Shown piece by piece: positions 1-12,356 of a stretch of DNA of 64,000 nt. The notes under the pieces are model-generated. The model searched no databases, was not told the DNA's origin, and saw only the letters and a list, made by a program, of their open reading frames with translations. The stretch lies in NCBI GenBank assembly GCA_022578965.1, contig MU400530.1, positions 186,001 to 250,000 of the forward strand. Direction: 5' to 3'. The DNA is from Xylaria sp. FL1777 (Eukaryota > Ascomycota > Sordariomycetes > Xylariales > Xylariaceae). Made by a program: the position numbers and the translations under genes. Position 1 is the stretch's first letter, and each line of letters starts with the position of its first letter.

Positions 1-2440
1 CGGTTGTGATGCAAGGGAAACCTCCTGTTTCTCGGCAAAACGATCTTTCGTACCACTTAGCCGAAAATGTATACCGCGCTATTATTGTTTTCCGGGTTTC
101 AAGCCTAACGTTTCATAAGAGCTAGCTAAAATCCACTATTGATCCAGCCCCCCGCATCAAACACCAAACTTTAGGCAAGGCACGTTAGATAAGTACCTAC
201 CTAACCTATTTAGTAACGGTGCTAGACTATGTACCTAACCTACCTAGTAGGTATAGCCTGAAAATAAGGCTAGACCTTCTTTTGATACTGTATACTGCGT
301 ATGCTAGATCTACCAGTATGTTATTGTCAATGTTTCCATGATGATGTGATGATGGGCCTCGTTTAACCGGCAAGTGGGGCAAAGTATTAATTATATTTAT
401 TTACAGGACCGCCCGGCGAGAGCTACTATTCTGGTAGGTTTAACGTCGTCTTTCAATACTAAAATATCGATTCCCACTCTTTCCTATGAAGCTTGTAAAC
501 GCTGCATGTCAAGGCAATAAATTCATCAGAGCGCTTTCGGTGAAGGGAACATAATTGGAAAGCCCTATGTCTAGTTACTAGGTAAGTAAGCCTTATTCCC
601 ATGGACTTTTCGAAATAGTCGGAGATGCCTAAGGAGGTACCTATTGCAGCGGGCGGCTATGCAAATGCACGAGAGAGCCTCGTTTTTGTTCCAGCACCGC
701 CCCAAGGTCGATAATTCTAAAAGTAACCCTGGTGGACAGACCTGTCGAGGCGGCGCAAGCATCCGTATCAATTCGATGCTTATCTGAAAGGATGCGAGAG
801 GTGTCAATTGTGAACCCGAAGGCCTGCCGTTACCGGGCTGGAGCTGGCGGCGGCTTTTCGGTCTGAGCGACTAAATTTGTGTCGCACGAGTGGAGTTGTA
901 GAGGTCGTACATCTGACGTGTATTGTGTTCCAGGTTGCTTCTGACTGGGGTTGCGTGAATAGATCGCTAATCTCTGAAGATGTTGCTTTAAGAAGGCCAA
1001 ACTGTAATTAGCTAAAGGGATAATAGGTAAGGCGATGTTGCTTTACGTGTGATTAGGCATTTAAGCTATAGGATGACAATGTCAACTTAGGCTTAGGGTT
1101 TGACTTGTGAACCTGACAATATGAACCTTCCTCGGGATCCGCCTAGATACCTGTTTGTGAGTATCTCAATCGAGAAATTGATATATCGAAAAATATTGAA
1201 GGGTACAAACATATGATCTGCTAGGGGTTAACTAGCATAAATTTTGTATTGGGACAAACTGCGGGCAGCTTTGTTTCTCTAAGTACAAACTCTCTCATTT
1301 TCGACAACAATCTACTGCCATTTGAATAGCGGTATTAGCTTCTAGTTATCGTTGGAATGTTCCAAGTTACCTCACCTTATCAAGGCGACTAGGTTGATAT
1401 TGTATACAACTGTACCTGATACGACTCTCTGACTGTACATGTCTACAGCTGTATATATGCTTACTATATATACATGCCTACCTTTGATATTCTATGCCAT
1501 ACGTAAATCGGGAAGATATCTATGTCACTGTACCACCAACGGGAGTTATCTCGACCAGTCTACACTCTTTGTTCTAGATAAGTCCAGTACAACACGACCC
1601 TGTTGGGTTGTCACGAGGCCTGTGGTTTGTCCCTCAAAAGGAGGTAGCCATCCAAAATTTCCCTGGAGTAGTATAAAGTACCAAAATACAAGCCGATGAT
1701 TATGCTCATAGAAGCCACTCCTATAATTACCTTACTTACACTGCACTTATACTTTGACGATGCATTGCCTCGGAACTCGGTGAGCGCTAAGTTAACCTTG
1801 GCGTTTTGCAAGGAGTATAGTAGTATACTGAAATTTGTGGAAGTCAAAGACGTTCACAGTCATATGGGATGATGGGCTAAGTAGCTACTGATAACCTTTT
1901 AGGAATAGTAGAAAAAAGGTAAATTGAGGCAAGTACCATGAAACGATGATACGTGACACGATGAAGATAATCAACCATAATAATTCCTACGCAGTACTTA
2001 CCTACATGATCGTTGGTACTGTACAGTACTATAGCTGTCTACTAAAGTAGCGAGCGGGTTCCAGCTGCTAGCTAGATACCCAAGGTACCTAACCTCTTAC
2101 CTGTGGAACACGTAGCATATAGAGTAAGATGTAGGGCAGGATACATGCCTGAGATAGGTAGTCCAAAGTACCCAGCTAGCAACAACAGCCCACTTGCGGA
2201 ACTGCCCTCGACGGGCACGGACCAGGGCCGTATCTGACCTTTCCCAAAACTGCCTAGCGCATGTCTTGGGTGGACAGAGAGAGAGAGAGGACCAGACGTC
2301 CTTGCTTGTTCGCACGTACCTTGAGGACCCTCCCTAAGCTTCGTCAATTCCCATCCCAGAGTCCATCCCCAGTCTTTTTTTGTTAACGCTCCTCCTCCCC
2401 TTCGCCCACGGTCTCTCCCAGGCCCGTCCACCATCGCACC
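1..2440. other. intergenic, no gene seen
   Basis: About 2.4 kb without a supportable gene. Short open frames here lack codon continuity and recognisable motifs. The stretch is AT-rich and holds several copies of the dispersed TACCTA/TAGGTA motif, for example around 190-255 and 2078-2092. Confidence 0.6.
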
Positions 2441-3474
2441 CCCTTTGCAGCTTCAAGCCATAGCAGTTCCTCGCGAGGCCCTCCCGTACACCATCACGCG
2501 GGGGCACGTCAGCGGGCGAGAGAGAATTGACGGGAGCAGCAGCCCTCAGCAGCAAGAATCGGAGTCCAGCGGTCCCAGTCTCCAGTCTCCCAGTCCAGCA
2601 CAGCCAGCCCTCCGAGGTGAGACATGGTTTCCTTTCTTTCCCCCTACCTTACCATCGGCCGTGTATTTTAGGTAATGTAGCATGGGTATCGCACCGTAGC
2701 CAACAGCTGGCCCGCACCGCCCTTTTGTTCCTCGACAGGAGTGTCAGAATGTGTCCGTGTGAGCCACGGTCGTAGCAGCAGCAGCAGTACAGGTACCACC
2801 GAGAGCAGACAGCGACTTTGACCACCTTTTTTCTGGCAACTTCCGGTCTGCAGCAACTTCTGTTGGAGTTAGTTGGTCTTGTCAACAACAAAGCACAACT
2901 CTTCTCCGGCCTCTTCTCGTATTTACACCCTTTGTGCCCTTGACCACCTCCCTCCCTCTTGTGCTAGCGAAGCTACTCTTTTTTTTTTCTACCGCTCATT
3001 CACTCACTCGTTGCTGTCTTTCGCACTCACCGTCTTTCCATCCCGTGCGCTGACTGTCGGCCTCCATCACCCTTAGACACAGCTATCGAGTAACTCCAGC
3101 AAGAAGAAAAGAAGCCGCTTCTACGTCGGCCGAATACTCTACCTCTCCGACGCCTACGGGCATCAGCTCCGACTTCATTTACATAGCTTGTCCTCGCATG
3201 ACAAGCTAGCATAGTCTAGTTCTCCCGCGAAGTAAGTTGGTTCAGAACCTCAAACTACTAAGCTTGTTTTTCTACTCGGTGATCGCCGGAATTACAGGCT
3301 CGCGTCACTTCTGCCGCCTCGGTCTCGCATCTAAATATCTATTCTGTCATCCTCCTACCGTATACCTTTATCGGTCTATTACATCCAGACACATCAATTG
3401 AACCCTATTTACATGAGCGATCCGAATATCTGTCTTCTTGGAAACAAATCATAGCTCACCCGTAGTTTGAACAG
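2441..3474 (+). promoter_or_regulatory. probable promoter and intron-containing 5' leader of pbp1
   Basis: Pyrimidine-rich DNA precedes the pbp1 coding exons. A donor-like GTGAGA near 2618 and a donor-like GTAAGT near 3230 suggest leader introns. A clear acceptor (GAACAG) at 3469-3474 opens the first exon that reads as Pbp1. I could not find the exon that should encode the first half of the Sm fold, so part of the N-terminal coding region may lie here. Leader boundaries are inferred. Confidence 0.35.
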
Positions 3475-6400
3475 GGTGCAAGGGCTGGAGATACCCTTAA
3501 GGCCGATATCGAGCTCGAAGGCCGCCTGACCATCTCGGGCCCTTCTGTCTGTCGCCTGAGAATGGTACAGCATAAGAAGAACTCACATAATAGTGCGAAC
3601 GGAAATCCCAGCAAGGAATCGCCCAGGATGTCATTCCAGAAGAGAGATGTGACGGATAACCGGTCAGTTGGCAGCAACGGTAATAAAAGCACCAACAAAT
3701 CGAATGGTCAGTCAGTTGTAAAGATGTTGCGATAATGATAGACTAACACGACGCCTCTAGGCACATCCTCAAACTTTCGTACAGACACTGCTATCTCGTC
3801 GTCCCGTGGCAATCGTGAACGGGTTCTGCAACCCTGGGTGGCGCCCACTAGTTCTGAAAGCATAGACATGACACTCGAGAAATCGACAAGTGGTCGACCG
3901 TGGGATCAGTTCGCTGCCAACGAACGACAGTTCGGCATCAAGACAACTTATGATGAACATTTTTACACAACTGTCATTGACAAAAACCACCCGCAGTATA
4001 AAGAAAGGCTGGCAAAAGCGGATAAGGCGGCTAAGGAGATTGAGGGCAGTGCCACAACTACCGCTCACCATGCTGAGGAGCGGCAGATGAATTTTGCGGG
4101 TGGTGATGACGCCGGAGAGGATGAAGAGGAAAAGTAAGCCTTGATTCGGTAAGAGTATTGCGGAACGCTAGCTAATTCGATCACAGGTATAGTGGTGTGA
4201 GACGACATGATTTTCCTGCTCTCGGCAATCGCGAGACTAAATATACGCCTCCTGCTCGGCGAGCTCCTGCACCCGCTTCAACTGTGAAAGGTGCCCCTGT
4301 TGACCCTGCCATAATATCGTCGCAATTGCGAACGCAAAAACCGCAATCAACACCTAAACAAGAGGACAATAAGGTCCAGACAACGTCTGCAGTAGAATCT
4401 GCACCGATACCCTTGCCTGTACAGACACCAGAGCCCAAGTCAGATGCCAAGGCAGAACCCCTACAGAAATCCGTAGAAGTCAAGCCAACGAACCAGTCGT
4501 CCACCCCATTGAAGCCATCGGCTGCGACTAGTCGAACCATATCACCTCAGGTGAAGGACACTCAAAGCTCCGTACCGAATGCCACTGCTACCGTGGAGCG
4601 TGATGTGCTAAAGGAGTTCAAGAGTTTCGCCCAACAACAGCGGATGAATGCTGATAAAGCGCGGCATACTAAAGCTAGGGCCGACAAGGAGGTCAAGTTG
4701 ATTGAGCTGAAGAGATTCGCAACCAACTTTAAGCTTCCAACTCCTGTTCCGCTTGACTTGATTGGCATCATTGCCAAGGATCCTGCGAAGCAACGAGAGA
4801 TTCAAGAGAAAGCCAACCGAGATGCACTGGAAGTTGCTCAGCGCAAAGCAGATGAGGCAAAGGAAAAAGAGAAAAAGGAACCTGTAGGGGCTTCGACAGA
4901 ATCCCAACCAAATGTTACCCCAGCGGCACCTGTTGAGAGCAGAACTTCTCGTACTGGAAATACTCCATCTACAACCGGCCCATCGGCACCAGTGCGCAAC
5001 CAAGGTGGACGACCTCCTAACTACCCATCGTTTCAAAACAATCGCTCAGGACCACAGCATATGGCCCAGGCCGGCAGGCCTAACCTTAGTCACCGTATCC
5101 GAGAATCGCAAAAGTCTCAAGCTCAAGAGATGCGCATGCCTCCCACGGGACCAGCTAACGCTATGAATTCTTCCTTCACACACCGTATGGGCGTGCCTAA
5201 CCATCTAGGCGCGAAATTGAATCCCAATAGTCATGAATTCCGGCCAAACGCCTTTGCCCCGAGCTTCAGCCCGAACGGACACCCCAGTACGAGCTCAAGT
5301 CCCCGGTCCGCTATCAATCATGCCAATGGCCCTTCTGCGGGTGCTGCAACTCACAATATCGTACCCATTGTAATCCATAAAAAGGGTAGAACACCAGACC
5401 CTAAGAAGTGCAACATTTTAGCTTATGCGAAAACGATCCAGCCCCCTGAGACAAAGAACTGGGGCGAAAATGGGAATTTGAGACCTTCCTATGATACCCC
5501 GCCCACCTGGCGTTCCGTTGCGGATGATGAGAAGCCCGACTCTACGATGCTTCTGACTTGCGACGAGTTCTTTGAGCGCCAGCCATTCACTAGTCAACCA
5601 ACGCCAAACCCGCCTCATCTTCTTCCCCAGCACATACCACACCAACATCAGTTGCCTCTACACATGCAGCACGGTGCTCACAACGTGGGACCACGGCACT
5701 CGCCACATGCACCCCCAGTGCAGATGCATGGTGGCCAACATAACCCGGTTCCTCATACCCCATTTAATGGTGCGGATGATCATAGAATGATGCATTCAAA
5801 CTCGAACCAATCTTTCTCTTCCCCTAGAATGGGCCACCAGGTTCCAATGGCGTATCCAGCAACCATGCACTCTACTCCCCAAATACCTTATGGTCAACAC
5901 ATGATGCCTTCCTTTATGGGGCCAGGAGCGCCTCAAATGAATAACTTCAATAGGAGCCTGTCGAATAACGCTCAGTTCATGGCCCAACAGTCTGGAGTTA
6001 TGGGTACACCTATAATGATGCAACCTCATTTCATAGGCCCTGGAATGGTGACTGGGCCTCCCCATATGCATATGTATGCTGGTGGTGGGCAATCATTCAT
6101 ACCCTCGGGAGGTACACCGCAGCCTATGCCTGGGGCTGCCAATGGATACCCAAGCCCCGGTCGTCCATCAGCGCCAATGATGGTTCCTGGAGGCTCATCT
6201 CAGGGGCAAGTAATGTACGCGCAAAGTCCAAGTATGCAGTATCAGCAGCCGTATGGACCACAGCAAGGTCAAAGTATGTCTACCAAAAGCCACGAAACAC
6301 GCAAGAACCGGAAGCTAACACGAAACACAAGTAAATAACATGCGTCCATCTTACAATGGTGCCGGCTCGCAGCAATACGGCAGCAGCCCTCAACAGATGC

Positions 6401-6552
6401 ACCAATATGCAGGGCCACCTCACCGCAATGGGAGCAGCGGTTATAATAATAAGAACTATCAGGGTCACAATCAGAATCATGGTCCAGGCACCCATACGGT
6501 CCCTACCGGACCTCAGGGCCGAACGTCCGAAGGGCCCGATGAAGCAAAATGA
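3475..6552 (+). CDS. pbp1: Pbp1/ataxin-2 homologue (LsmAD domain)
   Basis: Ataxin-2 family RNA-binding protein; in yeast Pbp1 associates with poly(A)-binding protein and promotes stress granules. My model is 3475-3706, 3761-4133, 4187-6273 and 6332-6552. Counting from the ATG at 3562 it gives 941 residues in frame. The first exon reads like the back half of an ataxin-2 Sm domain (TISGPSVCRLRMVQ, then MSFQKRDV). An LsmAD region follows (FRTDTAIS, WDQFAANER, YDEHFYTT). After it come KYSGVRR, a charged helix, and a long Pro/Gln/Met/His-rich tail with PAM2-like low complexity. The last intron (6274-6331, donor GTATGT, branch GCTAAC) removes a spurious stop and adds 73 C-terminal residues. The true N-terminus is unresolved: the first half of the Sm fold was not found, and the exon is open upstream to its acceptor at 3474. 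Confidence 0.85.
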
Positions 6553-8358
6553 ATGCAGCAACTATTGTTGCGAGCAAAGGATACCAGCGCCGCGTTTCCA
6601 ACGCCCATCTTCTTTTCAACTCAATCCAGAATTACCATAACGGCATTCTTCTCGTGAGCCTCGGCATCATGCTACCGCAGATGCGGTGATTATAGTACCG
6701 GATTGATCACGCATACAGGGATGGCCGATTGCCCATGATTCAGCTTCAGCTCGTCCGTGAGAGACTCACTGGCGCAAAAGCCTCCTGGATCTTGAACGAA
6801 ACCTGTAGGTTATAGGTATCTTATGTCGCCTTTTTAGTCTTGGCTCGTAGGATATCGTTCTAACGCTTCCTGCCGTTTCATCACTGACGCGAACACTGGT
6901 CAGGAAGATGTGGTAATTGGAGTATCATGGAAGGACTGAGGCGGGCCTGGGGAAGCATTGTTGAGCTTCAAAAAAGACGAGCAAAGATTCACAGGCTAAA
7001 GACGCTGTCTAGCTCTGGTTTAAATGGTCTCCTCTCCTCGGAATAGGAGATTCGAATCCTTTAGCCCAGCTTTGAGACGCAGGATACGCGAAAGCCTTAA
7101 GAAGCATGTAAGAAGCAGTGGGGTTAAATCTGCCGACGAAGAAGGACAGTTGTATCTTAGGATCCCAATGTCGAGAGCGCAAGACAATGAAGGCCTTGTT
7201 CGTCGCTGATTTGTGACACTGCTGTGCAAGCTACGCTAGAGGATCTTGGTGACTATCAGTCCAAGTCGTGGCGACCATCATATCCGTCCAACGTTCGCTT
7301 CTTCGACAAGTTTGGTGGGCGACCCGGTGGGTTTAATAGGAGCCACACTCAACTCGAATGCCACCGTTGAACAGGTTACAAGTGAATACAGTGAACCTAG
7401 CAAGATGCTCAGCGCAGATGCTGTCTAAAACAGACAGAGAGCTATCTGGAGCGATATTGGTGGTTTAGCCGGAATGAGTGAGGAGGATGGACAGACGCTC
7501 ATGGTAAAGATACTTCCGTTAGGCCTTTAAGGAGAATTAAATAGATGCTACTCCCTCCTGAAACCAACGCATTCACCCAATTACTCTTGTGTTTCAGGAA
7601 ATACGCCTACCTTGCGCATTTGGGAAGCGGTAAAGCCGACTATTCTACTGGTTCAACTCACGGCTGCTGTCATCTGTGGTGCATAGTTACGGTGCGTTAT
7701 TACCCATAAATTTCATAATTAGCTATGAGGCCCCAATTCCCCTCCTTCATTTTCGCTTTCCTTTTTTGTAAGAAAAAAAAAAGAATGGAAAGGCGAAGGG
7801 TGTAAATAAGAGGTGAATGTTGGCTAACAGCACAGATAAGGTATCTATCGATGGTTAGAGAGTTAAGATACGAAGGTTCTAGTTGTCTGCCTGTTTTAGG
7901 TAAACATCCATGTTAGGACAAGGGATTGAGAAGATCATGCATAGAAGAATAGCAAATTGAGAATACATAGTAATGAGAAGGGATTTCAGCAGCTGGCCAG
8001 TTATGCCGATAATCCTATGTGAAGTCCAGAAGCAGCTACGTACCTATTTACTCGTGACTAGTGCCACTGACTACTAAGCTACTAGGTATATAGCCTGAGA
8101 TAAGTATAGGATCCCCACTTTTAGCTTGAGCAGGCCTCGCTTAATTTTGCACAAGTTCATTCGTAAAATCCTTAAACCGTAATAAACGAATTTTAATAGT
8201 TACTTCCCCTATTAAACGGGGTTGTTACCGTTAGGTATACCAGAGCATATACCGTACCACATCTTGCTGCGTTCAATAAATTGTGTTGAGCAATATAGTT
8301 GGTTCAACGTTTACTGGACTTTCCTGGGGGGGGGGACGGTACGGTACTAATTAGTGGT
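6553..8358. other. intergenic, no gene seen
   Basis: Probable 3' UTR of pbp1, then AT-rich spacer. A 61-codon frame at 7024-7209 shows no motif or splice partners. A T-run/A-run inverted repeat lies at about 7745-7795 and a G9-10 homopolymer near 8326-8336. Confidence 0.5.
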
Positions 8359-9928
8359 TTATTTCGTGTTTGCATGAGGCTGAAGCGCTGCAGATACCTG
8401 GTCTCTCATCCATTCGGCATCAACCAGGTCCTTAGCAGAGCTACGGAGACTAGGTTCCCACTGTAGCATCATTCGCATCATACGGAGGAAATTCTCCTTG
8501 TCCTGTCCCTCGAGATTAGTCTCGATTTCTTCGAGCGATATTGAAGTCGGCAGAGATATGCCCCCACAGAATTCTCCTGAATAGTTATGCGTCATTAGTA
8601 GAAATACCGTATCTCCTAGACTGAGTAAATGTAAACAAACCCTTATCCGAAAAGAACTCAGAACTCCGGTTGCCTCGGTCGAGAAGTTGCTGGGGAGGTT
8701 GACCCAGGAGCGCTATCATTTCGGCAAGATGTGCGCGGCTCCGATAGGTGTGGAATTCCGGATCTTGGCCGGTGAATAAATGACCGCCTTCAAAGAGGTG
8801 CCAGACCTAAGAGAAGCACAAGCAGGTACACGTTAGCTATCTGAATTTTACATTTGGGTGCTGTTTCGAGCTCAACTGCTTACCACACAGCCGGCATTCC
8901 ATATGTCTATTTTGTAGGTCCAGGGCGCTCCCATAATAACCTCAGGCGCCCGGTAGATGTTGGGCTGTACGTCCTCTCGGTGTTCCTCATCCCCGCAGAC
9001 GGCCGAGCCAAAATCACAAAGAACTGGTTCGCCTATATTTCTGGGCATACTTAGCTCGCGGGACATGTATATTGTTCTGTCGCCTAACACTTTCCGTGGT
9101 AATGGATCATGTTGCTCCTGCTTTTCGGCTTCGCTGAACATTGAATCGTCTCCGATGCCAAACATGATATTATCGGCCTTGAGATCTATAGACGATCATA
9201 GTTTAAATTTTCGGTCTAGAGTAAACAGATTAGGGGGCGGGGAGCACATGTGAACGTGAGTCCGAGGTCCCGGTACTACTTAGTACTCACCTGTGTGTAT
9301 AATTAAGCACTCTCTATGTAGAAAGTCTAATGCAAGGAAGAGACGCTGAAGGACAATAGCAAGAACGGGTACAGGGAGCCTCACCACAGGATTACGGTGG
9401 AGAAAGGTTAGCATGCTCTCCCACAAGGGAGGATGTACGAGGCATCGATGTCGTCCATCTGGTCCTTCGATGTCGAAAGAGTCGAGAAGTTCTCTTACAG
9501 CACTACGACCAGGATGATTTGCCGAGCCTTTCTCCTTCATCCGTCTGTACATGTTAAGTTCATTATCCAGCTGCTCACCCATCGACGCCGAGTTGATGAA
9601 CAATTTCAGGGCCACGTGACGACGGCCGCTGCATAACTGGTGAGTAAAAGGAGACATGCCGTTACACGTTGAATGGACCTCACCCCAGATCACGCGCAAG
9701 CCATACGGTCGAGCTAGTTCCAAACCCGAGTTTTCCCACGACTTGATAGCGATTGCTAAGGACCTCGCCTATATCGACCGGGTAATATCGCGATGCACGA
9801 TAGTCTGGGAGTGTCTCCTCTTCTATTTTCTGCTCGGCCGGGATTCGTGCGAAGTTGGAATTGGAAAACACGATTGGTTTCCAGGGCCGAAGTGGCCAAG
9901 ACAGCCGCCGGGGAAGTGACAGCACCAT
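8359..9928 (-). CDS. SRPK-like serine/threonine protein kinase
   Basis: Five-exon model: complement of 8359-8576, 8641-8806, 8884-9185, 9291-9628 and 9684-9928. It sums to 1269 bases, 422 residues plus stop. All kinase landmarks are in order: glycine loop GKLGFGTSSTVW (about 65-76), VALK lysine (90), catalytic loop HTDLKADN (193-200), DFG (252-254), RAPEV (273-277), DIWNAGCVVW (subdomain IX) and a C-terminal EWM helix. HTD in place of HRD and the long insert between catalytic loop and DFG are typical of SR-protein kinases and their expanded fungal relatives. Each junction restores a conserved motif. The start at 9928 is the first ATG of the open exon. The substrate is unknown; membership of the SRPK-like group is inferred from motifs. 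A second, damaged SRPK-like kinase lies at the right end of the window. Confidence 0.85.
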
Positions 9929-11839
9929 ATGGGCGAAGCGCTGAACTTAATTCAAACGCGATATTCGAATGAATTTAAATCGTGGCCGTTGTTAACCGTT
10001 TTACGAAGTTGTTTTACGTCAGACTGCAACAGTTTTACGAGAACCGTTTCCCTACGCATGGAGGTGGCTTTTTACATAATCCTCTCTGTCAGGTGACAGG
10101 GGTGACAGGGGGTGTCAAAAAGATAAAAATTTAGCGAGTCTGCGGGGTTCGGGATATGGAACTCATTGGTCCTCTAGCGCAAGCACCCCCCGGTTCTACA
10201 CTAGGTGAGATGCGTAGTGTAGGGTCGGGTATTTCCTAATTCTACCTAGGTACTTCTCGGCGCGACTTTTGAAACAACCCCTCAGTATGTAAACCCCTTA
10301 AGCACGCAGTATTCTCCATGGAAGCTACACTAGAAAGAATTTTATATTGAAACATCAGGTGAAGATGGTGCACCATCACCCATCTCATTTGCCACTCAAC
10401 GTGAGCTGGAAGAAGTACCTGCAGCTCACCATGCAACCACCCGGATATTATTCGCATTAATCTAAACAAGCTAGGATAGAAAAGATAGAAGAAGCACGAT
10501 AGTGTATACTAGGCAGAATATAATCAATACCATGTACTTACTACCTCCTACGTACGTTAAATACCTACTTACTTACTTTCTCTTCCATTGGTCGACCCTT
10601 TCTCACGTCCCAACCAGACTAACACACAGCGGCTCTTCTTCTCGTCGTCCAATAAGACTTTCTGTGCCGCAAGTGCCGCGCGGGCTTGTGCAGTAGGTAT
10701 TGCTTGTCTGGCGGGTACTCTCTCCTATTTAACTGCGAAAGTACGTACATAGCGGCCCCGCCTTTCCCGAGCGATTGGCCACAGCCAATCGCTAGCCTGT
10801 CATGGTTTCATCCATGCAGGTACCAAGCGCCACCAGTCCGTCTGATGGGCTGTTCGTGACCTCAAACAAACCTCCTTTCTCCTCTTGACCTCTAGAGGCC
10901 ACCCACCTACTGTACTTACATACCTACTTACCCACTTAGTGTTTTTTGTTTCTTCGGTCGTCGGCCGTCATCGTCTTGGACAGCATTCTTTATCAATGTA
11001 TGACACGTGGATGATACTAAGTCCATTGTCTGACTGCTAACCTCGCCACGTACCCATCCAACTTACACGTACATTACACGGTTATATGCTACAACAGAGA
11101 GAATTGTCTTCAGTAGTCGTCGTCTATAGATGGCCGCAGCTATGATCCTCGGCTCTAGCTGCTATGCGAACAGTCGCCCGTTCATCCTAAGCCTCAATGA
11201 TCTGCCTCGGCCTTCATGCGCTGGGTATACGTAGTGGTATTCTGCGTGGCGATCATTCCAGAGCGACTCAGGGGTGGCGGGGACGCCTCGGCGGCTGTCT
11301 GTACGTAGCCTGTCCATCTCCCCATTTCTGCCGAGATACGTCCTCTGACCCTGTCGTCTACCCTACCTTATTGTTTCTTATTATGCCTTCACGTATTACC
11401 CAGTGGCATCAGGTGCAGGCCGTCTTCTTTGGTTGATTCGTTCCCGACAATGTACTTTGGTGTCTCAGAGTTGGATTTGAGTGGCCCAATACAAGGCAGA
11501 CAGTATGTCGGTTTGTGGAGTTGTAGTGCATTGCTTCCTCATGGACTTCTTCTTTTGGACGATGAGGTGTGCGTACGCAGTATGTCGTAATGTCCGGCAG
11601 GTAGAGTGATTCGTACGTCAACGCGCCCTCCCTCCTGCCCTCTTTCCTCATGGCAGTGCAATTGCCATTGCTGGCATTACATTACATACCTAGGTACCTA
11701 GGTACTGCGTAGTGCTGGTGTGGGTGTGCGTCTATGTGTACTTAAGTAGGCAGGTGCCGGTGTGTGTAAGTAAGTAGGTATCTTTTAAGCGCACAGGTAC
11801 CTCCGAGAGACCCATTACTTAGACCACACGCCACTCACA
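9929..11839. other. intergenic, no gene seen
   Basis: Divergent spacer between the kinase and the LPMO. It contains several TACCTAGGTA-type palindromes, including a double copy near 11685-11705, and a TACTGCGTA-like motif near 11704. Short frames such as 11409-11651 lack any family signal. Confidence 0.5.
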
Positions 11840-11846
11840 TATAAAG
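11840..11846 (+). promoter_or_regulatory. TATA box, LPMO gene
   Basis: TATAAAG followed within about 30 bases by a CT-rich segment (about 11865-11900) that looks like a fungal transcription start region. This implies a leader of roughly 480 bases before the ATG at 12357. Inferred from sequence only. Confidence 0.4.
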
Positions 11847-12356
11847 AAAGCACTGGGCAGCCCGCTCCCCTTCACCTTCACATCCCCTTCCCACCTCACT
11901 TGTTTGGCCAGTCCTCTTTTCAGTCTCTCTCTATCTATCTACACTTCTGTTCTTCACTTGCGCGTTTACGCCGTCTTTTCCCTGGTGGTATCCCATTGTC
12001 TTTCACTTCTGTCTCTTGTGGACTATTACAGTCATTTCATAAACACCTCGGCTTGGGGAACACACGGCCTTGTTCTAGGTTGAACCACCTCACTTTTGCA
12101 ACATTGTGTGATAAAGACTCCTCGACAAGCTACCCGTACGACCAGCTTTGTGCACTCGTCCTTCCTTTGAGTGCCACCGGCAATCCCGTCATTGATTATA
12201 AGTTGCATTTGATTGCGGTGCCACCCGGTCTTGGTCTTCCCCTTCCTTGATTCATCTTACATTTTGAACATACGGATTGCTGCTAGTCAGCATCGTCGTC
12301 AACAACACGAAAACACTCACTTGATATCTTGCAGAAAAAGGTGCAAAATACCCACC

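Noticed and set aside
11900..12250. 116-codon frame before the LPMO
   Set aside because: Lies in the inferred leader of the LPMO, out of frame with it, without motifs; listed only as a possible upstream frame.
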